Source: Paenibacillus sp. oral taxon 786 str. D14 (GTDB taxonomy: Bacteria; Bacillota; Bacilli; Paenibacillales; Paenibacillaceae). From it: DNA of 8,517 bases. Numbering within the stretch: position 1 is the first letter of the stretch; each line of letters opens with the position of its first letter. The stretch spans positions 392,898 through 401,414 of the forward strand of contig NZ_GG695973.1 of assembly GCF_000159955.1 (NCBI RefSeq). Reading direction: 5' to 3'. The notes below the pieces were generated by a model. That model was not told where the DNA came from. It worked only from the letters and a program-made list of their open reading frames with translations, and did no database searches. Positions 1-8,010 of the stretch are shown here, piece by piece. The position numbers were made by a program, and so were the translations under genes.

Positions 1-21
1 GAGCCTGTAGCATACAGGCTC
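1..21 (-). terminator. probable terminator hairpin after yajC
   Basis: A perfect 9-bp stem (GAGCCTGTA / TACAGGCTC) closes on a 3-base loop, starting about 28 bp past the yajC stop codon. For a minus-strand transcript the U-run would lie just outside the window, so it cannot be checked. On the plus strand the hairpin is followed only by a weak T-rich stretch. Its place directly after the last gene of the seven-gene operon makes intrinsic termination of that unit the likeliest role, possibly for both directions. Confidence 0.6.
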
Positions 22-49
22 TTCCTATTTGTGTTTGTCTGTAACGCGA

Positions 50-358
50 TTAACCTTCCGACTCTTTAATGGTGTGACTGATCGCGCTGCGGTCAAACGT
101 CAGCTTTGTCACGTCATTCACGCGAAGCACTACCGTATCGTCGGTCAGCTCCATAATCGTTCCATGCAATCCGCCAATCGTCACGATCTTATCGCCTTTC
201 TTCAAAGCGCTCAGCATCGAATTACGTTGCTGCTGCTTCTTCTTCTGCGGACGAATCAATAAAAAGTAGAAAACGGCGATCATGATAACAAATGGAATGA
301 TCATGGAGATAAGCGAGTTGGCGCCAGTTGTTTGTTGCGCGGCATACTGAAAGAACAT
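50..358 (-). CDS. yajC: YajC, preprotein translocase auxiliary subunit
   Basis: This 102-residue protein matches the small inner-membrane family YajC, which associates with SecD/SecF and the SecYEG channel. One hydrophobic segment lies at about residues 17-35, directly followed by the family's RPQKKK motif (36-41). A small soluble domain follows, with KKGDKIVTIGGLHGTI at about 53-68 as the conserved core. The length is typical. The ATG start is preceded by a very strong AAAGGGGGA ribosome site about 7 bases upstream. It lies 39 bp after tgt and is the last gene of the operon before a hairpin. The queA-tgt-yajC order is known from B. subtilis and many other bacteria, often with secD/secF nearby; secDF is not visible here and may lie beyond the left edge or elsewhere. 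Confidence 0.94.
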   Translation of the reverse strand: MFFQYAAQQTTGANSLISMIIPFVIMIAVFYFLLIRPQKKKQQQRNSMLSALKKGDKIVTIGGLHGTIMELTDDTVVLRVNDVTKLTFDRSAISHTIKESEG

Positions 359-397
359 GTCATTTCCCCCTTTCCAAAATCGAACTAACGCTTTTTC

Positions 398-1573
<1,176 letters not shown>

Positions 1574-2602
1574 TTAGTAAATAAACATGGCGTCACCGAA
1601 GCTGAAGAACCGGTACTTCAAGTTGATCGCTTCCTGGTAAGCCTGGAGGATCCGCTCGCGTCCCGCCAGCGCGCTGACCAGCATCACCAGCGTTGATTTC
1701 GGGAGATGGAAGTTCGTAAGCAGCGCATCGACCAGTCCAAACTGGTAGCCGGGATAAATAAAGATCCCTGTCCAGCCGCTGCTCTTGACGATGGGGCCGC
1801 CCTCACATTGCTTAGCCACCGTCTCCAACGTTCGTGCCGAGGTCGTCCCGACGGCAATGACCCTGCCGCCTCTCGCTTTCGTTTCATTTAAGACGTCAGC
1901 TGTTTCCTGCGGCAGCACATAATATTCTTCGTGCATGACGTGATCCTCAACCCGGTCCACCGACATCGGCCGGAACGTGCCCAACCCGACGTGCAGCGTG
2001 ACGAAAGCGATCGTCACTCCTTTCGCCCGCACTTGCTCCAGCAACTCTTCGGTGAAATGCAAGCCTGCCGTTGGTGCGGCGGCTGAACCCTCATGCTTGG
2101 AATACACAGTCTGATAACGTTCGCGGTCATCCAGCTTCTCCTTAATATAAGGAGGCAACGGCATTTGGCCCAAGCGATCTAGGATTTCGTTAAAAATCCC
2201 TTCATAAGCGAACCGAAGTACGCGTTCGCCCATATCCCCTTCGGACTCGACGGTGGCTCGCAGCTCGTCCCCAAACACGATCACCGATCCGGTTTTTAAT
2301 TTCTTACCGGGTTTGACCAAGGCTTCCCAGCGGTCCTCGCCCAAGTTTTTGAGCAACAGCACTTCGGCTTTGGCACCGGTCCCTTCCTTTATCCCAAACA
2401 ATCGGGCGGGAATGACCCGCGTATCATTCAGCACCAGCGTATCGCCTGGCTGTAAGTAATCCAATATATCGGAAAACTTGTGATGCCGGATTTCCCCGGT
2501 CTGTTTATTTAGCGTCAGCAAGCGCGAAGCGGTGCGTTCGGCTAGCGGTGTCTGGGCGATGAGCTCCTCCGGAAGCTCGAAGTCGTATAGATCTACATTC
2601 AT
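1574..2602 (-). CDS. queA: S-adenosylmethionine:tRNA ribosyltransferase-isomerase (QueA)
   Basis: QueA moves the ribosyl part of S-adenosylmethionine onto preQ1 in tRNA to form epoxyqueuosine, the step after Tgt. The protein has 342 residues, the usual length. Family motifs run in order: [13 protein letters not shown] (7-19), SRLL (26-29), [10 protein letters not shown] (59-68), LPPYI (149-153), [13 protein letters not shown] (172-184), GLGTFRP (206-212), GTTSARTLE (252-260), [10 protein letters not shown] (296-305) and [10 protein letters not shown] (330-339). No key block is missing. The ATG at 2602 gives [11 protein letters not shown], the expected N-terminus. The same frame stays open further upstream to 2722, but that part lies inside spoIID and does not resemble QueA. 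The ribosome site AAGGAA overlaps the spoIID stop codon, and 10 bp separate the two genes, which suggests coupled translation. Confidence 0.98.
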   Translation of the reverse strand: MNVDLYDFELPEELIAQTPLAERTASRLLTLNKQTGEIRHHKFSDILDYLQPGDTLVLNDTRVIPARLFGIKEGTGAKAEVLLLKNLGEDRWEALVKPGKKLKTGSVIVFGDELRATVESEGDMGERVLRFAYEGIFNEILDRLGQMPLPPYIKEKLDDRERYQTVYSKHEGSAAAPTAGLHFTEELLEQVRAKGVTIAFVTLHVGLGTFRPMSVDRVEDHVMHEEYYVLPQETADVLNETKARGGRVIAVGTTSARTLETVAKQCEGGPIVKSSGWTGIFIYPGYQFGLVDALLTNFHLPKSTLVMLVSALAGRERILQAYQEAINLKYRFFSFGDAMFIY

Positions 2603-2612
2603 CGGTATATTC

Positions 2613-4721
2613 TCATTCCTTAACGATAGACACATTTTGATAGTAGTGTTGCAAGATTTGCCGGTAATCATACCCGGCGTCGGCCAATCCTTTGGCCCCC
2701 CATTGGGAAAGTCCCAGACCATGACCGTTTCCGCGTCCCACGAAGACGAATTGGTTCGACGTATCCACCACGCGGGCTGTTCGATCGCCGCTCATCACAA
2801 CCAGCTTGCCGCTGGCTGTCGTCTTGCCTGATGCCGACTGAATCGTCGTTGCGGACATAGCTGTACCGGTACCAGTCGTTCCTCCTGCACCTTGTACAGT
2901 ATAACGTCCCGTTTGCACGATATCAAACAAAGTGCTGGGCAAGCCATTCAGAGCAGAGCGATACGTATCCGGATATTTGACGTTCAGCGGCTGTCCATTG
3001 GCTTTGACCTGCGTCACGCGTCCGGATGGGCCCCGCTGGCTGACCTCCAGATTCCATATCGAAGATGGGATGTCGGATGTCGTTTTTCCCTTCAGGGACT
3101 TCACCAGTTCGTCCGAGGTATAAGGTCCGCGAATCCACGCATAGGAGCTGGATTCAGGCACCTTGACCAACACGATGGCCTGGTCGCCCGGATTCAGCTT
3201 CGCCAGGGGATCCACATCCGATTGAATGAGCGGCAGCTTCCGGACCAAGACGTTACTGGTCGTCACCGTCAGCTTCTGCAACCCTGCCGGATTCGTCCCA
3301 TTGACCACCGTATTATCTTCACGGACGTATCCCGTGATCCCGCTCGACAACAGCACATAATACCACGATTTTAATGAGGCTTGCGCAGATTCGTCCCCGT
3401 CGCTGGGAACGCTGGAATAGATCGGATTCACATTCCCCCAAACCTCAACCGAATCCGCCGTCACCCCGCCGCTGTTCGACGCAAAGATGCCTTCTACAAT
3501 TTGTCCGTTTGACGATACCAGCACTTCTCCTGCCGTAGCATCCACCGCTTGAACGATGCTGGCGACCTCTTTTTCCGTCCCATTGTAGACTTGGCTTAAA
3601 GTCGTATCCACCAGGCCGGCTACCTTAAACTTATTGAGCCCTGCATTATACAGCGCATAGCTGCGTGCCGCAACCGCCTGGGCCTTCAACGCCTCCTGCG
3701 GCCAAGACGATGGAACTTCACCGGCGACAACAGAATACAGGTATTGCTCTAACGGCAGCTCGTTGACGAGCGCCAGTTGGCCGTTCACTTTACTGATCTC
3801 AAAATCTCCGCGGTAGCTGCGCCCCGAACGCTCCACCACCTGGATCGGCGAATTGCCGTTATCCCGAAGCGTCAATTTGGTGCCTTCTCCGCTTAACTCA
3901 TAATGGTCAACGCCTGCCGGAGCCTCCAAATTTAGCGTCACGTCCCGGTGCAGGAGTAATGCAGGGACATTTTCATTAACTGGCGCTAAGGAAAGATTCG
4001 GATGGAGTCCGGCCAGCTCGGCTTGGAGCGCGGACTGCTCGGAGGCACTTAACGCGCCGCCGATCCATACCGCATATTGCCCGGGGCCGGTCATCGCCAC
4101 TACCGCCTCCGCATGCTGGGCGGACAGCGTTTGGCGAAGATTCTCGGCTTCCGCCTGACTTGCAAACGAACCGGCGGACACGTACAGAGGGCCGCGTGCT
4201 TCGGCTTTAGCGCCTTTTAAGGATGCAGACAGCGTTTGGCTGACCCGATCCGCTGCTTTTTGCGCTTCCGCTGCACTGGCGTAAGGGCCTGTATAAACGC
4301 GGTAGATTGTGCTTCCCGCTTGATTTACGGCATAAGCCACCGGACGGTCTGACGTGGCTTGCAGCTTCTTGACCGCAGCAGCGACCGTTGCCCAATCCGC
4401 AGATTCCAATGCTTTAACCTTATATCCATTGACGCTAAATCTCGTCGTAGCCCCCGCTCCCAGCTGCAGCCAAGTCTCCGGCGCCGAACTGCCCGCCAAG
4501 ATTACCTCTGCCGCTGCCGCCGTTTTTAAAGTAACAGCTGGAGTTGTCGATTTATAGGTGCTGCCCAAGTCCAGGTACATCGCTACGCGGACGCGAGATG
4601 TATCCGAATCGTCAGCCGCTGCCGGCAGCTGAAAAGCCCCAGCTAACAGCAAACCCGCAACAATTCCTTTTCCCCATCGGGCTAACGAAAATGCTCGTCT
4701 CGTTCGTGTTGTACGTTTCAA
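2613..4721 (-). CDS. SpoIID/LytB-family secreted peptidoglycan enzyme with SPOR-like repeats
   Basis: The 702-residue protein begins with a basic, hydrophobic signal peptide (about 1-36, with a likely cut near PAAADD). Two SPOR-like repeats follow, at roughly 94-170 ([15 protein letters not shown]) and 178-246 ([15 protein letters not shown]). The SpoIID domain spans about 255-702. It has [19 protein letters not shown], whose Glu335 aligns with the Glu reported as catalytic in SpoIID, then [15 protein letters not shown] (343-357), SNSGG (415-419) and the C-terminal [17 protein letters not shown] (664-680). An extra segment at about 445-545 looks like an SH3-type fold. SpoIID enzymes cleave glycan strands already stripped of stem peptides, and SPOR domains bind such strands. 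The length is about twice that of classical B. subtilis SpoIID, so this is a paralogue and not necessarily the engulfment protein. It sits between ruvB (47 bp) and queA (10 bp). I chose the TTG start for its strong ribosome site; a GTG at 4763 lacks one. Confidence 0.9.
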   Translation of the reverse strand: MKRTTRTRRAFSLARWGKGIVAGLLLAGAFQLPAAADDSDTSRVRVAMYLDLGSTYKSTTPAVTLKTAAAAEVILAGSSAPETWLQLGAGATTRFSVNGYKVKALESADWATVAAAVKKLQATSDRPVAYAVNQAGSTIYRVYTGPYASAAEAQKAADRVSQTLSASLKGAKAEARGPLYVSAGSFASQAEAENLRQTLSAQHAEAVVAMTGPGQYAVWIGGALSASEQSALQAELAGLHPNLSLAPVNENVPALLLHRDVTLNLEAPAGVDHYELSGEGTKLTLRDNGNSPIQVVERSGRSYRGDFEISKVNGQLALVNELPLEQYLYSVVAGEVPSSWPQEALKAQAVAARSYALYNAGLNKFKVAGLVDTTLSQVYNGTEKEVASIVQAVDATAGEVLVSSNGQIVEGIFASNSGGVTADSVEVWGNVNPIYSSVPSDGDESAQASLKSWYYVLLSSGITGYVREDNTVVNGTNPAGLQKLTVTTSNVLVRKLPLIQSDVDPLAKLNPGDQAIVLVKVPESSSYAWIRGPYTSDELVKSLKGKTTSDIPSSIWNLEVSQRGPSGRVTQVKANGQPLNVKYPDTYRSALNGLPSTLFDIVQTGRYTVQGAGGTTGTGTAMSATTIQSASGKTTASGKLVVMSGDRTARVVDTSNQFVFVGRGNGHGLGLSQWGAKGLADAGYDYRQILQHYYQNVSIVKE

Positions 4722-4730
4722 ACCTGCTTC

Positions 4731-4740
4731 TCCCCCTTTA
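4731..4740 (-). promoter_or_regulatory. ribosome binding site deciding the TTG start of the SpoIID-like gene
   Basis: The minus strand reads TAAAGGGGGA, then nine bases, then TTG at 4721. This start leaves a protein that begins [10 protein letters not shown] and runs straight into the hydrophobic core, a normal signal peptide. The alternative GTG at 4763 would add 14 residues that themselves encode this ribosome site, and nothing like a ribosome site precedes it. Confidence 0.8.
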
Positions 4741-4768
4741 TGATGCCTTCGAGCCAAGTTCACAAATG

Positions 4769-5776
4769 CTAAGGTGTCTCGGGCATCGGCAGACCTAAAT
4801 GCTGATAGGCTGCCGGCGTGACCACCCGTCCTCGCGGCGTCCTCTGCAGAAATCCGATCTGCAGCAGGTAAGGTTCATACACGTCCTCGATCGTCTGACT
4901 CTCTTCACCGATGGTTGCGGCGATGGTATCCAGCCCGACGGGGCCGCCGCGAAAGCTCGTAATCATCGCCCGCAGCATTTTGTGGTCGATCAAATCCAGC
5001 CCCATCGGGTCAACCTGCAGCATCTGCAGCGCTTCTTTGGCGATCTCCGTGGTAATCATACCGTCGCCCCGCACCTGCGCATAGTCGCGTACGCGCTTCA
5101 GCAAGCGGTTTGCAATCCGCGGCGTCCCCCGCGAACGAAGCGCGATTTCCGTCGCCGCATCCCCAATCATTTCGATGCCAAAAATATCCGCGCCTCGCGA
5201 CACGATATAGCTAAGTTCGTCGATGTTATAGAACTCGAGGCGGCTGACGACCCCAAAACGGTCTCGTAGCGGCGCCGACAGGAGCCCTGCCCGCGTCGTA
5301 GCGCCAACGAGCGTAAAAGGCGGCAAGTCCAGCCGAACCGACCGCGCACTTGGCCCCTTGCCGATCATAATATCCAGCGCAAAATCCTCCATCGCCGGAT
5401 ATAGCACTTCCTCCACCGTCCGATGCAGCCGGTGAATCTCGTCGATAAACAGGACGTCGCCTTCCTGCAGATTGGTCAGCAGCGCAGCCAAATCCCCCGG
5501 CCGCTCAATGGCCGGTCCCGAGGTCGTGCGCAAATTCACGCCCAGCTCGTTGGCGATAATGTTAGCCAGCGTCGTCTTGCCGAGTCCTGGCGGTCCATAG
5601 AGCAGCACGTGATCCAGCGCTTCTTTGCGCATTTTTGCCGCTTCGATATATATTTTTAAATTTTCCTTGATCTGGTTCTGTCCGATATACTCCGCCAAAT
5701 AACGCGGCCGCAGGCTTAACTCCACCGCCTGGTCCTCCAGCATTAAATTCGCGGAAATAATCCGGTCCTCCATCAT
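4769..5776 (-). CDS. ruvB: Holliday junction branch migration ATPase RuvB
   Basis: RuvB forms the hexameric AAA+ motor that pumps DNA through the RuvA-bound Holliday junction. The 335-residue protein has [11 protein letters not shown] (23-33), the Walker A motif GPPGLGKTT (61-69), Walker B LFIDEIH (109-115), sensor 1 GATTR (158-162), the arginine-finger region APLRDRFG (168-175) and sensor 2 [11 protein letters not shown] (216-226). The C-terminal winged-helix DNA-binding part includes [11 protein letters not shown] (276-286). All parts are intact and the length is typical. The ATG at 5776 follows an AAGGGGAG ribosome site with 8-base spacing. It lies 29 bp after ruvA and 47 bp before the SpoIID-like gene, all on one strand. 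Confidence 0.98.
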   Translation of the reverse strand: MMEDRIISANLMLEDQAVELSLRPRYLAEYIGQNQIKENLKIYIEAAKMRKEALDHVLLYGPPGLGKTTLANIIANELGVNLRTTSGPAIERPGDLAALLTNLQEGDVLFIDEIHRLHRTVEEVLYPAMEDFALDIMIGKGPSARSVRLDLPPFTLVGATTRAGLLSAPLRDRFGVVSRLEFYNIDELSYIVSRGADIFGIEMIGDAATEIALRSRGTPRIANRLLKRVRDYAQVRGDGMITTEIAKEALQMLQVDPMGLDLIDHKMLRAMITSFRGGPVGLDTIAATIGEESQTIEDVYEPYLLQIGFLQRTPRGRVVTPAAYQHLGLPMPETP

Positions 5777-5805
5777 GCGCTACGCTCCCCTTCCTGTCCT
5801 CATCC

Positions 5806-6426
5806 TCAGCCGGCGTACAGCAGCTTGAGCGCCTTCTTCATGACGGAATCTACCGCCTCGTCCGGCCCGACATCGTCCTTCAGGCGATGCCATACCTTGT
5901 CCAGCTCTGCTTCGGTATAACCCAGTGCTTTCAGGCCTTCGCGCGCCTCCGGCCATCCCGGATTACCGTCATCCCCCAAGGTCTCGCCAACATCCGCAGG
6001 CACCGGATCAAACAACGTACCTCCGACGCCCTCCAGCTTGTCCTTCAGGTCCAAAATCATCCGCTGCGCCGTCTTCTTCCCAATCCCGGGCAGCTTGGTC
6101 AAAAAGGAGACATTCTCCTGATGAATCGCCGCCACAACATGGTCCGGGCTCCCGCCGCTCAAGATCCCCAGCGCCACACGCGGGCCGATCCCGGATACCT
6201 CAATCAGCTTGCGGAACAGCTTCTGCTCCTCGCGGGTTGGGAATCCAAACAGCAGAATCGCATCTTCACGAACATGGTGATGGGTGTAGATCGTCACCGT
6301 TTCCTGTCCTTTGGCTGCAAAAGCGTACGGATTCGGACAAAACACCCGATACCCTACCCCCTGTACATCCAAGACGACGTACTCTGTTTCCAAATGGGCA
6401 ATCTGGCCCCGCAAAAAATCGATCAT
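5806..6426 (-). CDS. ruvA: Holliday junction DNA helicase subunit RuvA
   Basis: RuvA tetramers hold the Holliday junction in an open square form and load RuvB. The 206-residue protein starts MIDFLRGQIAHLE, typical of the N-terminal OB-fold domain (about 1-62, ending in LLFGFPTREE). Two helix-hairpin-helix motifs follow: LIEVSGIGPRVAL (74-86) and LTKLPGIGKKTAQRMILDL (109-127). A flexible acidic and proline/glycine-rich linker (about 137-158) leads to the small C-terminal three-helix domain that contacts RuvB (EAREGLKALGY at 160-170 to the end). The start ATG overlaps the ruvC stop codon as ATGA, a sign of translational coupling. A GAGGT ribosome site inside the ruvC end lies 9 bases upstream. 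Confidence 0.97.
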   Translation of the reverse strand: MIDFLRGQIAHLETEYVVLDVQGVGYRVFCPNPYAFAAKGQETVTIYTHHHVREDAILLFGFPTREEQKLFRKLIEVSGIGPRVALGILSGGSPDHVVAAIHQENVSFLTKLPGIGKKTAQRMILDLKDKLEGVGGTLFDPVPADVGETLGDDGNPGWPEAREGLKALGYTEAELDKVWHRLKDDVGPDEAVDSVMKKALKLLYAG

Positions 6427-6926
6427 GAACGCAATACCTCGTTTATTTTAGAGTTTAAAGTATACGAATGCGCATGGCAGATCGCCACGGATAACGCATC
6501 CGCCACGTCGTCGGGCTTCGGAATCGCTTGGAGCTTCAGGAACATGCGCGTCATCTCCTGCACCTGGCGCTTCTCCGCCTTCCCGTAACCTACGATCGCC
6601 TGCTTCACCTGCATCGGGGTGTATTCCGCAATCGGAAGCCCCTTCTGTGCCGCAGCGAGCACCAACACGCCCCTCGCTTGACTGACCGACATCGCCGTCG
6701 TAACGTTCCGATTAAAAAACAGCTTCTCGAACGCCACCGCATCCGGCTTATATTTGTCAATCAACTGAACCATCGCCTCATAGACATGCATAAGCCGTTC
6801 TTCCTCGGGCGTATGGGCCTCGGTTTGGATGCAGCCGTACTGCACCGGCGTGACCCTATTGCCTTGTTTATCGATAAATCCGAACCCGACAATCGCAATG
6901 CCAGGGTCAATTCCAAGTATCCGCAA
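6423..6926 (-). CDS. ruvC: Holliday junction resolvase RuvC
   Basis: RuvC is the dimeric endonuclease that cuts Holliday junctions symmetrically on the RuvAB complex. The 167-residue protein has the RNase H-like fold signature LGIDPG with Asp7, then VAFEKLFF with Glu67, and DDVADALSVAICHAH with Asp140 and Asp143. These match the four acidic metal-binding residues of E. coli RuvC. The region YGKAEKRQVQEM (114-125) is also typical. The start is TTG at 6926, since a strong AGGGGGAG ribosome site lies 7 bases upstream and the resulting MRILGIDPG is the normal N-terminus. It is the first gene of the operon, behind a promoter with a LexA-like box. B. subtilis has no ruvC and uses RecU, so its presence here fits Paenibacillaceae rather than Bacillus. 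Confidence 0.96.
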   Translation of the reverse strand: MRILGIDPGIAIVGFGFIDKQGNRVTPVQYGCIQTEAHTPEEERLMHVYEAMVQLIDKYKPDAVAFEKLFFNRNVTTAMSVSQARGVLVLAAAQKGLPIAEYTPMQVKQAIVGYGKAEKRQVQEMTRMFLKLQAIPKPDDVADALSVAICHAHSYTLNSKINEVLRS

Positions 6927-6933
6927 GGCTCAT

Positions 6934-6941
6934 CTCCCCCT
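6934..6941 (-). promoter_or_regulatory. ribosome binding site of ruvC
   Basis: The minus strand reads AGGGGGAG seven bases before the TTG start. An out-of-frame ATG at 6933 touches this site and would encode only eight codons, so it is not a credible alternative. An identical AGGGGGAG lies 21 bases further upstream (6955-6962), with no start codon at usable distance. Confidence 0.75.
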
Positions 6942-6995
6942 ATCGTTGCTATAACTCCCCCTTGATCCTCGGATGGAGCCCTGTCCTACATAAAG

Positions 6996-7009
6996 CGAAC
7001 ATATGTATT
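6996..7009 (-). promoter_or_regulatory. LexA (SOS) box-like operator before ruvC
   Basis: The minus strand reads AATACATATGTTCG. Against the Bacillus-type SOS box CGAACATATGTTCG, as I recall it, 11 of 14 positions agree, including the central ACATATGT and one perfect half-site; the other half is degenerate. It begins six bases after the -10 element, so it would cover the expected transcription start, a position suited to repression. LexA control of ruvAB is known in B. subtilis. Binding here is inferred from sequence only. Confidence 0.6.
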
Positions 7010-7037
7010 CACTTTATTATAGCAAAAGATCGGTCAA
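7010..7037 (-). promoter_or_regulatory. sigma-A promoter of the ruvC operon (extended -10)
   Basis: The minus strand has TGCTATAAT (7016-7024), a perfect -10 hexamer with the TGn extension. A TTGACC hexamer at 7032-7037 lies only 10 bases upstream, too close to act as the -35. At normal 16-18 base spacing there is no good -35 match, so the extended -10 probably carries recognition. Expected transcription start is near 7009, giving a leader of about 80 bases before ruvC. Confidence 0.6.
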
Positions 7038-7086
7038 GATTGAGGAAAAACTTATTTGCAGGTGAAAAAAGTGTAATTAACGCTGG

Positions 7087-7145
7087 CAAAATAAAAAGAG
7101 GGACGTCCCTCCGTTATCTACGATAACTTCATGAGACACCCTCTT
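7087..7145 (-). terminator. terminator after the bofC-like gene, with alternative pairings
   Basis: In the minus-strand transcript, a hairpin GAGGG-ACGT-CCCTC (7098-7111) runs directly into TTTTTATTTT, a textbook intrinsic terminator. A larger fold is also possible: AAGAGGG (7139-7145) pairs with CCCTCTT (7096-7102), enclosing an inner GTTATC-GTA-GATAAC hairpin (7113-7127). Both folds end at the same T-run. It starts about 45 bases past the bofC-like stop codon and lies upstream of the ruvC promoter, so it separates the two units. Confidence 0.8.
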
Positions 7146-7190
7146 CTGGTTGTTCTATTATTCATTCAGCGAAAATAAGCGAGCAGCGTT

Positions 7191-7874
7191 TTAAGGCTGT
7201 TCCTCCTGCTGCATGACTCTCTCCGACGGTTCAATCGCGAAATCGCTGAAGGTGGACAGTACACTATTGTATTCCTCAACATCCTGAATACGAATCCCTT
7301 GCCGCAACTGCTGGATTACTTCTGCCGGCAAAGCGCTCTCCATCATTTCCACGTCGATCTGAAAAAAAGTACGAACTGCCTTTTCCTTCTTCGGCGGACC
7401 GTCAAATAACGTTAAGTTGCCATCCTTGTCCAAGCCGATGTATCCTTGCGTTTTGCAGTCTTCGGAAAGACCATCGATTTTCTCTTCGATCCAAACGTCG
7501 CCCCCTGCGCCAAGTCTGCCTTTCCATGTAGGGTGATCCTTCATCAACTCAGCGATTTCATTGGGGGTCATAATGCCGAGAACACTGCTTTCTTCACCAC
7601 AGGTGTATATTTTCGTCAGATGGACGATTCTCGATTTCCCCTCTTCCAGATCCGATAACCATTCGTTATCGGCATCCGGAGCAGCTTCTTGCCACATTCC
7701 CAGGGTTTCGATCGCCATCGGTTCACGAGCCATCAACTTCTCCATTTGATCGGATAATCGAAGCCCCATCCAGGCCATAACCGCAATCAGTGCCAAGGCG
7801 CTGGCGGTCCATATGGCGCGTCTCCATCTTCTCCATCGTTTTTTCAGATGTTTTTTGATTTGGAAGATATTCAC
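7191..7874 (-). CDS. bofC: BofC-like protein (BofC C-terminal domain), membrane anchored
   Basis: In B. subtilis, BofC is a forespore-made exported protein that restrains the SpoIVB protease, which triggers sigma-K activation in the mother cell. This 227-residue protein has a very basic N-terminus (KKHLKKRWRRWRR, 8-19) and one hydrophobic segment at about 20-40. A variable region follows, then the BofC C-terminal domain at about 125-206, recognised by GYIGLDKDGNLTLFDG (144-159) and AVRTFFQIDVEMMES (166-180), which resemble the B. subtilis protein. It is longer than the roughly 170 residues of B. subtilis BofC. Two cysteines (92, 140) on the outer side could form a disulfide. The GTG start follows AAGGGG by 6 bases. 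A sigma-G-like promoter and its own terminator suggest a single-gene, forespore-expressed unit. The family is fairly sure; an identical role in SpoIVB control is inferred. Confidence 0.83.
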   Translation of the reverse strand: MNIFQIKKHLKKRWRRWRRAIWTASALALIAVMAWMGLRLSDQMEKLMAREPMAIETLGMWQEAAPDADNEWLSDLEEGKSRIVHLTKIYTCGEESSVLGIMTPNEIAELMKDHPTWKGRLGAGGDVWIEEKIDGLSEDCKTQGYIGLDKDGNLTLFDGPPKKEKAVRTFFQIDVEMMESALPAEVIQQLRQGIRIQDVEEYNSVLSTFSDFAIEPSERVMQQEEQP

Positions 7875-7904
7875 GGTTATCCCCTTCTATCGGACTTTTG
7901 TCTC

Positions 7905-7935
7905 TATTTTGACCGATAGTGGGAGCCTTTATTCA
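7905..7935 (-). promoter_or_regulatory. sigma-G-like promoter of the bofC-like gene
   Basis: The minus strand has TGAATA (7930-7935), an 18-base spacer, then CAAAATA (7905-7911). The sigma-G pattern as I know it is TGAATA, 17-18 bases, CATAATA or CATACTA, so only the third base of the -10 differs. The expected start near 7898 gives a leader of about 24 bases containing the ribosome site. B. subtilis bofC is transcribed by sigma-G, which fits. Sigma-F recognises a similar sequence and cannot be excluded. Confidence 0.6.
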
Positions 7936-7970
7936 ATTCTCGAAAACGGCGGCATCCCATTCTTAAACAT

Positions 7971-8003
7971 TAAAAAAGCAGCCATCCGTTAAGATGACTG
8001 CTT
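7971..8003 (-). terminator. intrinsic terminator of the tRNA-Pro gene
   Basis: The minus-strand transcript forms an 11-bp stem, AAGCAGTCATC with GATGGCTGCTT (one G-U pair), with a 6-base loop TTAACG, and ends in a run of six T. It begins 8 bases after the tRNA 3' end and lies 36 bases before the sigma-G-like promoter, so it separates the tRNA from the bofC-like gene. Confidence 0.9.
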
Positions 8004-8010
8004 CCATGGA

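Noticed and set aside
2603..2722. Extension of queA by 40 codons into the SpoIID-like gene
   Set aside because: The added residues do not resemble QueA, and the ATG at 2602 has a ribosome site and gives the standard 342-residue protein.
2892..3374. Plus-strand open frame of 160 codons opposite the SpoIID-like gene
   Set aside because: It is antisense to a continuous, well-matched protein and has an Arg/Gln/His-rich composition typical of a shadow frame.
4799..5269. Plus-strand open frame of 156 codons opposite ruvB
   Set aside because: It overlaps conserved ruvB motifs on the other strand and shows no family resemblance or ribosome site of note.
5887..6588. Long plus-strand open frame of 233 codons opposite ruvA and ruvC
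   Set aside because: It lies wholly antisense to two genes with intact catalytic motifs, has no recognisable domain, and such mirror frames are common in GC-richer coding DNA.
6912..6933. Leader peptide starting at the ATG next to the ruvC ribosome site
   Set aside because: The ribosome site touches this ATG, the frame has only eight codons, and it overlaps the ruvC start.
7032..7037. TTGACC as the -35 of the ruvC promoter
   Set aside because: It is only 10 bases from TATAAT, too close for sigma-A. The extended -10 is a better explanation.
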